The notes under the pieces were generated by a model. The model was not told the DNA's origin. It did not search any database and saw nothing but the letters and a program-made list of their open reading frames with translations. The position numbers were made by a program, and so were the translations under genes. Of a DNA stretch of 13,307 bases, positions 1-7,046 are shown piece after piece. This stretch comes from Bacteroidales bacterium (GTDB taxonomy: Bacteria > Bacteroidota > Bacteroidia > Bacteroidales > Muribaculaceae). Position 1 is the first letter of the stretch. The number at the start of each line of letters is the position of its first letter. The DNA is taken from contig JAAVGQ010000084.1 in assembly GCA_014800105.1 (NCBI GenBank), positions 1 through 13,307 of the forward strand, written 5' to 3'.

Positions 1-181
1 TGTTTTGTGTGGATAAGATGAACCCACGCGCGCGAGTAGCGTTCATTAACAGTTAATGCATAAATAGTTAACGATTGTTATATTGATATTTTTCAAATAA
101 ACCATTCGATTATTGCCAAGTCATAGATACCGTAACAACTGAAACAAAACATTATCAAACTTATTAAAAACAATACAGACT
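1..181. other. Upstream region of the Spy-like gene, no gene seen
   Basis: No convincing coding sequence is visible. Frame 3 stays open from the window edge to a TAA at 54-56 and could be the last 17 codons of a gene outside the window, but this is too short to judge. The stretch holds a perfect 15-base palindrome (CATTAACAGTTAATG, 44-58) and a second AGTTAA at 66-71, 15 bases after the first. The best -7-like string is TATTTTTC (87-94), which matches TAnnTTTG at 7 of 8 positions but has no -33 partner at the right distance. Confidence 0.4.
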
Positions 182-682
182 ATGAAAAAGAAAGTTTTAA
201 GCTTAGCAATCGCACTCATCGCTACCGGCGCAGTTATGTCAGCACAGACTGCCCAGACTTCTGATAACACTACCAAGACCGAGCAGACCGAAAAGAAATG
301 TAACAAGAAGGACGGCGAAAAGTGCTGCAATAATAAAGATGCCAAAAAGGGTAACAAGAAAGGACACAAGAATCACTCAATGAACAAGGGTAACAAGCAA
401 GGCAAGCGTCCCGACATGTTCCAGGGCATCGAGCTCACTGCTGACCAGCAGACCGCGTTGAAGAACCTTCGCGAACAGAACAGAAAAGATAGCGAGCAGG
501 CAAAACAGGAACGCAAGGCCATGGACCAGAAGGCACGCGAAGAGCGCATGGCTAAGAGAGATGCTGAACTCAAAAAGATTCTCACTCCCGAGCAGTATAC
601 CAAATATCAGGCTAACATAGAGGAACTTAAGGCTAAACGTGCTAACCGTCAAGGCGGTGAGCGTCGTGGTAACCGAATATGA
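182..682 (+). CDS. Secreted Spy/CpxP-like protein with LTxxQ motifs
   Basis: This 166-residue protein begins with a clear signal peptide (MKKK, hydrophobic core to about residue 19, likely cleavage after A21), so it should be exported to the periplasm or beyond. Residues 30-78 are low complexity, rich in Lys, Asn and Gly, with C40, C48, C49 and two His near 62-65. The rest is charged helix with two LTxxQ-type motifs, LTADQQ (85-90) and LTPEQY (134-139), separated by a long Lys/Arg/Glu/Gln helix. That spacing is the hallmark of the Spy/CpxP superfamily, whose known members are periplasmic chaperones or stress sensors. Bacteroidetes have many short relatives, often annotated DUF4890. The Cys/Lys-rich insert is unlike E. 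coli Spy. The ATG is preceded by an A-rich leader without a Shine-Dalgarno site, normal for this phylum. The family call rests on motif spacing; the function is inferred. Confidence 0.75.
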   Translation: MKKKVLSLAIALIATGAVMSAQTAQTSDNTTKTEQTEKKCNKKDGEKCCNNKDAKKGNKKGHKNHSMNKGNKQGKRPDMFQGIELTADQQTALKNLREQNRKDSEQAKQERKAMDQKAREERMAKRDAELKKILTPEQYTKYQANIEELKAKRANRQGGERRGNRI

Positions 683-694
683 TAAAGATATTCC

Positions 695-717
695 GCATGT
701 AGCTCCCAGCTTCATGC
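695..717 (+). other. Imperfect hairpin just after the Spy-like stop codon
   Basis: The arms GCATG (695-699) and CATGC (713-717) pair, followed inward by one T-T mismatch, an AGCT/AGCT stem and a CCC loop. No T-run follows, so it is unlikely to terminate transcription by itself. It could protect the mRNA 3' end. Confidence 0.35.
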
Positions 718-757
718 CAGGACAGATACTCTCATAAGCCGGAATCTATAATACTAT

Positions 758-778
758 AAAAATACAAGGTATTTTTTA
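758..778 (+). terminator. A/T-rich hairpin, possible weak terminator
   Basis: A perfect 8-base stem, AAAAATAC (758-765) with GTATTTTT (769-776), encloses a 3-base loop and runs into further T residues. With so little GC it would be weak. The arms make it usable in both directions between two convergent genes. Confidence 0.35.
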
Positions 779-854
779 TTAGATGTATAAGTGGTGACAA
801 CGTGTGTGAACATATAGTATACCACGCAAAACGATAATTATGTGATTGGAAGAG

Positions 855-892
855 CGCCCCGAGGTTTGGATACCCCGGGGCGTATTTTTTTT
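855..892 (+). terminator. Strong rho-independent terminator
   Basis: CGCCCCG (855-861) pairs with CGGGGCG (876-882), extended by GG/CC across one bulged A, with a loop of about nine bases. The run TATTTTTTTT (883-892) follows on the + strand. This is a classic intrinsic terminator. It reads in the direction of the Spy-like gene but lies about 170 bases beyond its stop, so it ends either a long 3' UTR or a separate short transcript. On the minus strand no T-run follows it. Confidence 0.8.
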
Positions 893-994
893 CTCTTATT
901 CTTTAAGGAGCTGATGAAGAATATTAAATCGCCCCAAAAGAAGCACGGTGATACTTTAGCTGACCGGCTATCTTATATTGGACGATGTGATTAT

Positions 995-1867
995 TCATTT
1001 TTCGCTGATACTTATATTATGAATAGCTTTCGCGAGCGAGTCAGTCCAGTAAGGTATTTCCTTTTGGAATGTCTTCTTGTACTTGGTTTTGTCAAGAACA
1101 GAGTAAGCCGGTCGTTTCACCGGTGAAGGAAATTCATAGCTGTGGCATGGTTGGATATCACACTCCGTGCGTCCTGACTGTCGGGCTATCTCTTTCGCGA
1201 AATCATACCATGAACATACACCTTCATTACTGTAATTATATATCCCCTCATTCCCCGCAATCTTGCCGTTATCAATCATGTCGATAATGGCACGGGCAAG
1301 ATCGCGGGCATACGTAGGCGTGCCGGCTTGGTCAAAAACAACGTTTAAAAGCTGCTTGTTCTCAGTGTGGTTAAGCATGGTCTTGAGGAAGTTCTTGCCG
1401 TGCTCAGAATATAACCACGACGTACGTATAATCACATAACGACAACCGCTCGTAATAATGGCTTCCTCGCCGTGTAGCTTTGTGCGACCGTAAGCCCCGG
1501 TGGGATTAGGAGTCTGTTCTTCAGTACAGGGAGTGTTATTGAGATTCCCGCCGAAGACGTAATCAGTGGAGATCTGAATAAGCGGTATATCATTTTCCCT
1601 GGCTGCCTTTGCAAGATATGACACAGCTGTAGCATTAATGCGCTCGGCTATCTCTTCCTGCTCCTCAGCTTTATCTACATTTGTATAAGCTGCACAGTTT
1701 ACTATAACATCAAAATTATTAGCACTGACACCAAGCATCACCGCTTCCTCATCAGTTATATCAATGTCGTCAACATCAGTAAATATATACTCGTTAGGCG
1801 AATCTTTTGATTCCTCCTGCAGGCAGGTGCCCAGCTGTCCGTTTCCTCCGGTTACAAGTATCCTCAT
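995..1867 (-). CDS. rmlD: dTDP-4-dehydrorhamnose reductase (RmlD)
   Basis: RmlD catalyses the last step of dTDP-L-rhamnose synthesis, NAD(P)H-dependent reduction of dTDP-4-dehydrorhamnose, supplying rhamnose for surface polysaccharide. The 290-residue cytoplasmic protein is full length for the family. Visible marks of the extended SDR fold are the N-terminal nucleotide-binding glycine motif (GGNGQLG, 7-13), the DIDITD segment (34-39), NCAAYTNVDKAE (57-68), STDYVFGG (100-107), catalytic Y126-xxx-K130 in GAYGRTK, and the C-terminal KRPAYSVLDK (251-260). A candidate promoter, TAATTTTG on the minus strand (1926-1919), lies about 50 bases upstream, so it may be transcribed on its own. No other rml gene is nearby. 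The start follows an A/T-rich leader, and the glycine motif begins at residue 7, which leaves no room for a later start. Confidence 0.93.
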   Translation of the reverse strand: MRILVTGGNGQLGTCLQEESKDSPNEYIFTDVDDIDITDEEAVMLGVSANNFDVIVNCAAYTNVDKAEEQEEIAERINATAVSYLAKAARENDIPLIQISTDYVFGGNLNNTPCTEEQTPNPTGAYGRTKLHGEEAIITSGCRYVIIRTSWLYSEHGKNFLKTMLNHTENKQLLNVVFDQAGTPTYARDLARAIIDMIDNGKIAGNEGIYNYSNEGVCSWYDFAKEIARQSGRTECDIQPCHSYEFPSPVKRPAYSVLDKTKYKKTFQKEIPYWTDSLAKAIHNISISEK

Positions 1868-1918
1868 CGTGATAATATTTATTGTAAGTATTCAAATATA
1901 GAAGATTTGATAACGGCA

Positions 1919-1926
1919 CAAAATTA
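1919..1926 (-). promoter_or_regulatory. Candidate -7 promoter element for rmlD
   Basis: Read on the minus strand this is TAATTTTG, a full match to the Bacteroidetes -7 consensus TAnnTTTG, about 50 bases before the rmlD start. No clear TTTG -33 element sits 19-21 bases further upstream. The core GTTAATTTTG is the same as at the mce promoter candidate. Confidence 0.5.
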
Positions 1927-1984
1927 ACAAAAAAAGATCCACATCATGAAATGCAGACCTTTTAAATTATATCCTGAAGCAGGA

Positions 1985-2170
1985 TTAATCGATATACTCC
2001 AAGGGTTGAAGACTTACCTGAGCCTGAGCAAAGTGATTTTCAATATTGACAACGTTTTCAGTACGTGCCCTGAGGGTTTCTCTTTTCATTGATTTACCGG
2101 CAACGATTGCTGAATAAACTACGCCTCCAAGAACGGCACAAAGGAAAAATGTCAATAATGAAGTCTTCAT
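1985..2170 (-). CDS. Small membrane-anchored or secreted protein of unknown function
   Basis: A 61-residue frame sits between rmlD and the 116-residue gene on the same strand. Residues 4-24 are a hydrophobic segment (LLTFFLCAVLGGVVYSAIVAG) that could be a signal anchor or an uncleaved signal peptide. A basic stretch (KSMKRETLRAR, 27-37) and a polar tail of about 24 residues follow. I do not recognise the family. It lies 57 bases after the 116-residue gene, consistent with a shared transcript. The coherent membrane-plus-basic pattern and the lack of any competing frame argue that it is real, but its size leaves doubt. Confidence 0.5.
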   Translation of the reverse strand: MKTSLLTFFLCAVLGGVVYSAIVAGKSMKRETLRARTENVVNIENHFAQAQVSLQPLEYID

Positions 2171-2227
2171 AAGCTCGTGTTTTTTATAGTGGTTGAGTAT
2201 TGTTTTATATTAGAATGGCAAACAGTT

Positions 2228-2578
2228 TTAGAGGCAAGCACACATCATGCCACGCACTCTGTCAAAGATTGACTGCTTGAGCTCACGAAGGTGAATCTGA
2301 ACCTTACTGCTCGTCTTGCTTATAAAGATAATAGACGAATGAAGCACAACGGCTACCACTTTATCAAAATCCAGAATAGCATGCACACGGTTAAGATCAA
2401 TCGTGTGGAAGGGCGACCAATTGTCAAGACTGTTAATGATAAGATCATGTCCCTTAATCTCAATAGCATGATCGTCATGAGCAGCCTCAAAGAGTAAGGG
2501 TATATTCAACTCGTCGAGGCTTGTGGGGCGGCGACTGTACTTCTTGTAAATGTTTTCTATAACCTTATTGTCTATCAT
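2228..2578 (-). CDS. Conserved-looking protein of unknown function, 116 residues
   Basis: This is a soluble-looking protein with no signal peptide. The N-terminal part reads as helix (MIDNKVIENIYKKY, 1-14) and is followed by charged segments. A hydrophobic strand (VVAVVLHSSIIFIS, about residues 74-87) follows, then a helical basic C-terminus ending in MMCACL. I do not recognise a family and assign no function. It is the first of three minus-strand genes reading towards rmlD. The 255 bases upstream hold no TAnnTTTG element for it. The frame uses ordinary codons and leaves no better alternative, so it is probably a real gene. Confidence 0.6.
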   Translation of the reverse strand: MIDNKVIENIYKKYSRRPTSLDELNIPLLFEAAHDDHAIEIKGHDLIINSLDNWSPFHTIDLNRVHAILDFDKVVAVVLHSSIIFISKTSSKVQIHLRELKQSIFDRVRGMMCACL

Positions 2579-2755
2579 ATCGAGTAGTTATTGTAGGATC
2601 TTTTTATCATTTGGGATTATTCGCATTTATAACACACGATATATTAATTTTGTTGCAACGGAAAGTGCTCTTTTCTAAGAAAATTACACTATTAACCGTT
2701 GTTAACATTTGCCATACAGTATTTCTTTGTGCAATCCGCTCTTTATCATTGATTT

Positions 2756-2803
2756 CTATAAAACAATGCGGCAGATGTCAGAACAAGTAAGACATCTGCC
2801 GCA
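2756..2803 (-). terminator. Strong terminator of the methylmalonyl-CoA decarboxylase operon
   Basis: A perfect 13-base inverted repeat, TGCGGCAGATGTC (2767-2779) with GACATCTGCCGCA (2791-2803), has an 11-base loop. Reading on the minus strand it is followed by TTGTTTTATAG. It lies 31 bases after the beta-subunit stop, as expected for intrinsic termination of the operon. On the + strand no T-run follows. Confidence 0.85.
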
Positions 2804-2833
2804 ATCCATTATCTTATTGAGTCTAAGAAATTA

Positions 2834-3991
2834 TCAAGCGAGGAAGCCAAGAAGAGCTCCGGCTGCCACGGCTGAACCGATCACGCCGGCTACGTTGGGA
2901 CCCATAGCGTGCATGAGGAGGTAGTTTTGAGGATCGTATTCGAGACCAAGGTTATTTGAGATACGAGCTGACATGGGTACTGCTGATACACCGGCATTAC
3001 CAATGAGCGGATTAATCTTTTTATCCTGGGGCAAGAACAGGTTGAAGAGCTTGACGAAGAGTACACCTGAAGAAGATGCAATCACGAATGCCATGAAACC
3101 GAGCAGGAAGATGAAGATAGTTTCCTTGGTGAGGAAAGTGGTAGCCTGAGTAGAGGCGCCCACGGTCATTCCAAGCAGGATTGTGACAATATCAGTGAGT
3201 GCATTGCTTGCTGTCTTGGCAAGGCGGGTTGTAACACCACTCTCACGAAGGAGGTTACCGAAGAACAGCATTCCGAGGAGGGGAAGGCCTGAGGGTACCA
3301 CGAAGCAAGTGAGAAGGAGACCAACGATGGGGAATACAATCTTCTCGTTCTGTGACACGGCACGCGCGGGACGCATGCGGATGAGACGCTCTTTCTTAGT
3401 GGTGAAGAGACGCATCAACGGGGGCTGGATCACAGGAACAAGTGCCATGTAAGAGTAAGCTGACACCGCGATTGCACCCATTAGATTAGGAGCAAGCTTT
3501 GAAGAAAGGAAGATTGCTGTGGGACCGTCAGCACCACCTATGATGGCGATAGCACCAGCCTGGTCGGGGGCAAATCCGAGAGCAAGTGCAACCATGTAGG
3601 CACCGAAGATACCAAACTGAGCAGCTGCACCGATGAGCATCAGCTTGGGATTAGCTATGAGTGCTGAGAAGTCAGTCATCGCGCCGATTCCAAGGAAGAT
3701 AAGGGGCGGATACCAACCAGCTGACACGCCATTATACAGGATGTTAAGCACTGAACCTTCCTCGTAGATACCGATCTCAAGACCGGCATTTGCGTTGAAG
3801 GGGATATTTCCAATGAGGATACCGAAACCTATGGGCACAAGGAGCATGGGCTCGAAGTTCTTCTTAATGGCAAGCCAGATGAAGAACAGACCCACCGCCA
3901 ACATTACAAAGTGTTCAAATGTAGCGTTGGCAAACCCCGTGAACTGCCAGAATTGCGCGAGGTTTTCAGTAAAGAAATTTGCTAAAACCAT
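2834..3991 (-). CDS. mmdB: Na+-pumping decarboxylase beta subunit (OadB/MmdB)
   Basis: This polytopic inner-membrane subunit of biotin-dependent decarboxylase Na+ pumps decarboxylates carboxybiotin and couples this to Na+ export. It has 385 residues, full length for the Bacteroidetes form. The residues known from Klebsiella OadB are present at matching spacing: Asp203 is D155 in GGADGPT, Tyr229 is Y181 in YSYMALVP, and Asn373, Gly377, Ser382 and Arg389 are N327, G331, S336 and R343 in the segment starting NPLIGNAGVS. Hydrophobic segments cover most of the chain, with a polar loop at about 197-217. It is the last gene of the operon, 36 bases after the biotin carrier, with the terminator just beyond. 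The sequence alone does not separate oxaloacetate from methylmalonyl-CoA pumps. The neighbouring epimerase and carboxyltransferase favour methylmalonyl-CoA. Confidence 0.93.
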   Translation of the reverse strand: MVLANFFTENLAQFWQFTGFANATFEHFVMLAVGLFFIWLAIKKNFEPMLLVPIGFGILIGNIPFNANAGLEIGIYEEGSVLNILYNGVSAGWYPPLIFLGIGAMTDFSALIANPKLMLIGAAAQFGIFGAYMVALALGFAPDQAGAIAIIGGADGPTAIFLSSKLAPNLMGAIAVSAYSYMALVPVIQPPLMRLFTTKKERLIRMRPARAVSQNEKIVFPIVGLLLTCFVVPSGLPLLGMLFFGNLLRESGVTTRLAKTASNALTDIVTILLGMTVGASTQATTFLTKETIFIFLLGFMAFVIASSSGVLFVKLFNLFLPQDKKINPLIGNAGVSAVPMSARISNNLGLEYDPQNYLLMHAMGPNVAGVIGSAVAAGALLGFLA

Positions 3992-4027
3992 GTCTTTCTA
4001 TTTTTTATAATTGACTATGGTAAGCAA

Positions 4028-4465
4028 TTATGCAATAGTGAGAAGTAAGGTTCCCTCGAGCACTGAGTCGCCGGGTTTAACATCAATTGATGCGATAACG
4101 CCGTTGCGACCTGCATGAATTGAGTTCTCCATCTTCATAGCCTCGAGAACGAGAACAGTGTCCTCAGCCTTGACTGTATCACCTACGCTCACGGGGATAG
4201 TCATTACTACACCGGGGAGGGGTGCCTTGACGGGCTGACCTGCACCAGCGGCTGCCGGACGAGCGGCGATAACCTTTTCACCTGAGGCAGTGCGTGGAGC
4301 AGCTCCCGGCTTGGGTGCGCTCACTACTTTAACCTGAGTGGTCTTGTCTTCCAGTTCTACCTTGTAAGGTACGCCATTAACTTCTACCTGGGCAATACCA
4401 TTTTCGACATCGCCTACTGAAACGGTGTAAGCGTTGCCATTGATTTTATACTTATATTCTTTCAT
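4028..4465 (-). CDS. mmdC: Biotin carboxyl carrier protein of the decarboxylase
   Basis: This 145-residue soluble carrier shuttles the carboxyl group from the carboxyltransferase to the membrane beta subunit. The C-terminal biotinyl domain (about 77-145) has the canonical EAMKMEN motif with the biotin-accepting lysine at K111, and the usual PLPGVV and VGDTVKAEDTVLVLEAMK surroundings. An Ala/Pro/Gly-rich linker (about 49-79) joins it to an N-terminal beta-rich segment (1-45) seen in Bacteroidetes homologues. The gene follows the OadG-like gene by 18 bases and precedes mmdB by 36. The assignment as biotin carrier is secure; the mmd name comes from context. Confidence 0.92.
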   Translation of the reverse strand: MKEYKYKINGNAYTVSVGDVENGIAQVEVNGVPYKVELEDKTTQVKVVSAPKPGAAPRTASGEKVIAARPAAAGAGQPVKAPLPGVVMTIPVSVGDTVKAEDTVLVLEAMKMENSIHAGRNGVIASIDVKPGDSVLEGTLLLTIA

Positions 4466-4483
4466 TACTTCTAAATTTTGTAA

Positions 4484-5437
4484 TTAACGTCGAGGCATCT
4501 GACGCATGTTGTAAATCTTGGAGCTCCAGGGTGAATAAGCCTTTCTCACTTTATTAATAGTAAGGATAGTGCTTTCAATGTCATGGGCGTTGAGATGTTC
4601 ATGGAGAGCCATGACAATAGCCGCGATTTCCTCACCTGAATCATGTTCAGGATGCTCTTCACGAGGAGTGTCCTTGACATTCATACCCTGTGAACGCATC
4701 TTATTACTCTTAGAGATTGAGCCGCCGATTTTATTGATAATCATGAACGCTATGCACAGGAGTGCGAGAGCACTGAACACTATACACATTGCCATGGCTG
4801 ACATAGCAAAACCATGAGGGTCCTCGGTAGCAAACTTATCAACCTTGTCATTGCGGTCCTCGATGATATTTGCGCTCGAGGGGGTGATATACTTTCCGGG
4901 GGTAACATCGTCTCTAACTTCCCAAGTGGCGGCTACATCAACATTGCCGTTAGCATCATATTCGGTCACGCCATCAATCTTACGTGCGTAAGAAGTGTTC
5001 GGGGCAAGAACGGGTATGGTCACGTGGTCGATGAGAGTCTTCTTGTCTGAGTCAAAGAGGAAAATCTCATTGGCGGTATCGGGGTTGAGAACAAAATTTG
5101 TATGGAACGTGCCACGGGTAGGAGTACCGTCGGCCCAGAACACCACGTGCTGGCGCTTAGGCATCTTGGTATTCACGTCATGTAGAGGAATGGAGTACCA
5201 TTCGTCGGGACTGGTAGTAGTATCAGTAGTGATGTAGACTGATGAGATTTCGAGGGGAGCAAACTTGGAGTTATAAAGCTCAATCCAAGCGGGGCGTCCA
5301 CCGAAATCGTCAACGAAATTAGATTCGTTGGCGGTCATAACCTCGTTGATGTGCAGGACTCCCTTGCGGGCCTGTCCTGACATCGCAGTGGCTGTGAATG
5401 CACAAGCTACCAGTGCTATTAATTTGAACTTATTCAT
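4484..5437 (-). CDS. Lamin-tail domain / OadG (decarboxylase gamma-delta subunit) fusion
   Basis: This 317-residue protein joins two modules. A signal peptide (about 1-22) leads into a lamin-tail domain (about 26-150) with its typical marks: LHINEVMTAN (28-37), the tryptophan of AWIELYN (50-56), PLEISSVYITTD (61-72), HVVFWADG (97-104), HTNFVLN (112-118) and IFLFDSD (125-131). One transmembrane segment (about 211-235) follows, then a cytoplasmic tail whose YSPWSSKIY (301-309) is the signature of Bacteroidetes OadG-type subunits. Ordinary OadG is a short single-span protein that assembles the pump by holding alpha and beta subunits together; here the same part carries a periplasmic lamin-tail domain of unknown partner. 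Position between mmdA (22 bases) and the biotin carrier (18 bases) supports a structural role in the complex. Topology is inferred from the hydrophobic profile. Confidence 0.85.
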   Translation of the reverse strand: MNKFKLIALVACAFTATAMSGQARKGVLHINEVMTANESNFVDDFGGRPAWIELYNSKFAPLEISSVYITTDTTTSPDEWYSIPLHDVNTKMPKRQHVVFWADGTPTRGTFHTNFVLNPDTANEIFLFDSDKKTLIDHVTIPVLAPNTSYARKIDGVTEYDANGNVDVAATWEVRDDVTPGKYITPSSANIIEDRNDKVDKFATEDPHGFAMSAMAMCIVFSALALLCIAFMIINKIGGSISKSNKMRSQGMNVKDTPREEHPEHDSGEEIAAIVMALHEHLNAHDIESTILTINKVRKAYSPWSSKIYNMRQMPRR

Positions 5438-5459
5438 ATATTAATATATTACTGGTGGC

Positions 5460-7013
5460 TTACAGGGGTATATTACCATGCTTCTTAGCGGGATTCATCA
5501 CCTTCTTGGTAGCAAGAGTCTGGAGAGCCTTGATGATGCGGAAACGAGTGTTACGGGGTTCGATTACGTCATCAATGTAGCCATATTTTGCTGCATTGTA
5601 AGGGTTACAGAAGAGCTTGTTGTACTCAGCCTCCTTCTCAGCGAGAACAGCCTTGGGATCCTCGGCAGCCTTAGCTTCCTTAGCGTAAAGCACTTCAACA
5701 GCGCCGGCACCGCCCATAACTGCGATTTCAGCTGAGGGCCAAGCGTAGTTGAGGTCACCGCGAAGTTGCTTACAGCTCATCACGATGTGAGAACCACCGT
5801 AGCTCTTGCGCAGGGTAACTGTAACCTTGGGCACAGTAGCTTCACCGTATGCGTAAAGCAGTTTAGCACCGTGAAGGATTACGCCGTTGTATTCCTGGCC
5901 TGTACCGGGAAGGAAGCCGGGAACGTCAACAAGAGTCACGAGAGGAATGTTGAATGCGTCACAGAATCGAACGAAGCGTGCAGCCTTGCGTGATGCGTTA
6001 GAGTCGAGTACACCTGCAAGATACTTGGGCTGGTTAGCAACGATACCTACTGACTGGCCGTTGAAGCGAGCGAAACCTATGATGATATTCTTAGCATAGT
6101 CGCGCTGGATTTCGAGGAACTCGCTGTTGTCAACGATAGCACCGATTACCTTATACATGTCGTAAGGACGGTTAGCTGAGTCAGGGATGATTTCGTTGAG
6201 ATAGTCTTCGAGACGGTCGATGGGGTCAGTGCATTCAACTACGGGAGCCTCCTCAAGGTTGTTCTGGGGAATGTAGCTGAAGAGCTTGCGGATGATGCGG
6301 ATTGCGTCCTCGCCATCCTCGGCAGCAAAGTGAGTAACACCACTCTTGCTTGCGTGAACCTCAGCGCCGCCAAGCTGGTCCTGGGTTACATCTTCACCGG
6401 TAACGGTCTTTACAACCTTGGGGCCGGTAAGGAACATATAAGAAATACCCTTAGCCATAACGGTGAAGTCAGTGAGAGCGGGAGAATAAACCGCACCACC
6501 GGCACAGGGACCGAGGATACCTGAAATCTGAGGAATCACACCTGAAGCGAGGATGTTGCGCTGGAAAATCTCAGCATAGCCTGCAAGGGCGTTGATACCT
6601 TCCTGAATACGTGCACCGCCCGAGTCGTTAAGGCCGATGACAGGAGCGCCCATGCGCATCGCCATGTCCATAACCTTACAGATTTTGAGTGCCATGGTTT
6701 CACTCAGTGAACCGCCAAACACGGTGAAGTCCTGAGCAAATACGTAAACGAGACGACCCTCGATAGTACCGAAACCGGTTACGACGCCGTCACCGGGATA
6801 TGATTTCTTTTCCTGGCCGAAGTTAGTGCAACGGTGACGCACAAACATGTCGAGTTCCTCGAAAGAACCCTCGTCAAGCAGCTGTGCAATGCGCTCGCGG
6901 GCGGTGAATTTACCGCGCTCGTGCTGTTTATCAATAGCCTTCTGGCCGCCACCAAGACGCGCCTCGGCACGCAGGTCAATCAGCTCCTGTATTTTCTTTA
7001 ATTGTTCGCTCAT
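5460..7013 (-). CDS. mmdA: Methylmalonyl-CoA decarboxylase alpha subunit (carboxyltransferase)
   Basis: The 517-residue protein belongs to the acyl-CoA carboxyltransferase family (PCC-beta/MmdA) and moves the carboxyl group from (S)-methylmalonyl-CoA to biotin on the carrier, leaving propionyl-CoA. Visible motifs are the N-terminal half crotonase fold with [11 protein letters not shown] (129-139) and [13 protein letters not shown] (168-180), which form an oxyanion hole, and the C-terminal half with [13 protein letters not shown] (362-374), YGGSHIVM (405-412) and [13 protein letters not shown] (428-440). Length is normal. Sequence alone cannot exclude a propionyl-CoA carboxylase beta subunit. 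The operon, however, has a membrane OadB, an OadG-like subunit and a separate biotin carrier but no biotin carboxylase, so decarboxylation is the better reading. It lies 33 bases after mce. Confidence 0.92.
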   Translation of the reverse strand: MSEQLKKIQELIDLRAEARLGGGQKAIDKQHERGKFTARERIAQLLDEGSFEELDMFVRHRCTNFGQEKKSYPGDGVVTGFGTIEGRLVYVFAQDFTVFGGSLSETMALKICKVMDMAMRMGAPVIGLNDSGGARIQEGINALAGYAEIFQRNILASGVIPQISGILGPCAGGAVYSPALTDFTVMAKGISYMFLTGPKVVKTVTGEDVTQDQLGGAEVHASKSGVTHFAAEDGEDAIRIIRKLFSYIPQNNLEEAPVVECTDPIDRLEDYLNEIIPDSANRPYDMYKVIGAIVDNSEFLEIQRDYAKNIIIGFARFNGQSVGIVANQPKYLAGVLDSNASRKAARFVRFCDAFNIPLVTLVDVPGFLPGTGQEYNGVILHGAKLLYAYGEATVPKVTVTLRKSYGGSHIVMSCKQLRGDLNYAWPSAEIAVMGGAGAVEVLYAKEAKAAEDPKAVLAEKEAEYNKLFCNPYNAAKYGYIDDVIEPRNTRFRIIKALQTLATKKVMNPAKKHGNIPL

Positions 7014-7046
7014 GATAGATATATGTGTAACGAATTTTTAATTTGA

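Larger units (their letters stand above)
683..994. other. Convergent intergenic region with three hairpins
   Basis: This 312-base stretch lies between the 3' ends of the Spy-like gene (+) and rmlD (-). It contains an imperfect hairpin right after the stop (695-717), an A/T-rich hairpin (758-776) and a strong GC-rich terminator (855-892). I see no convincing gene. A 71-codon frame from ATG 914 has an AAGGAG in front but runs antisense into rmlD and resembles no family I know. No TAnnTTTG promoter is visible on either strand. Confidence 0.5.

Noticed and set aside
3-56. Open frame ending at TAA 54-56, possible tail of a gene outside the window
   Set aside because: Seventeen codons with no recognisable motif; all three frames end within the first 56 bases, so none is favoured.
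842-1126. Plus-strand open frame (71 codons from ATG 914) with an AAGGAG in front
   Set aside because: It begins just past a strong terminator, runs antisense through the conserved C-terminus of rmlD, resembles no family, and the AAGGAG is only 3 bases from the ATG.
2645-2652. TAATTTTG on the + strand, an orphan promoter that would run antisense into mmdB
   Set aside because: No -33 TTTG at the right distance (nearest is 31 bases away) and no + strand gene downstream; likely chance in A/T-rich DNA.
5460-7013. Reading mmdA as propionyl-CoA carboxylase beta subunit
   Set aside because: No biotin carboxylase is nearby, while membrane OadB, an OadG-like subunit and a free biotin carrier share the operon; decarboxylase fits better, though sequence alone does not exclude it.
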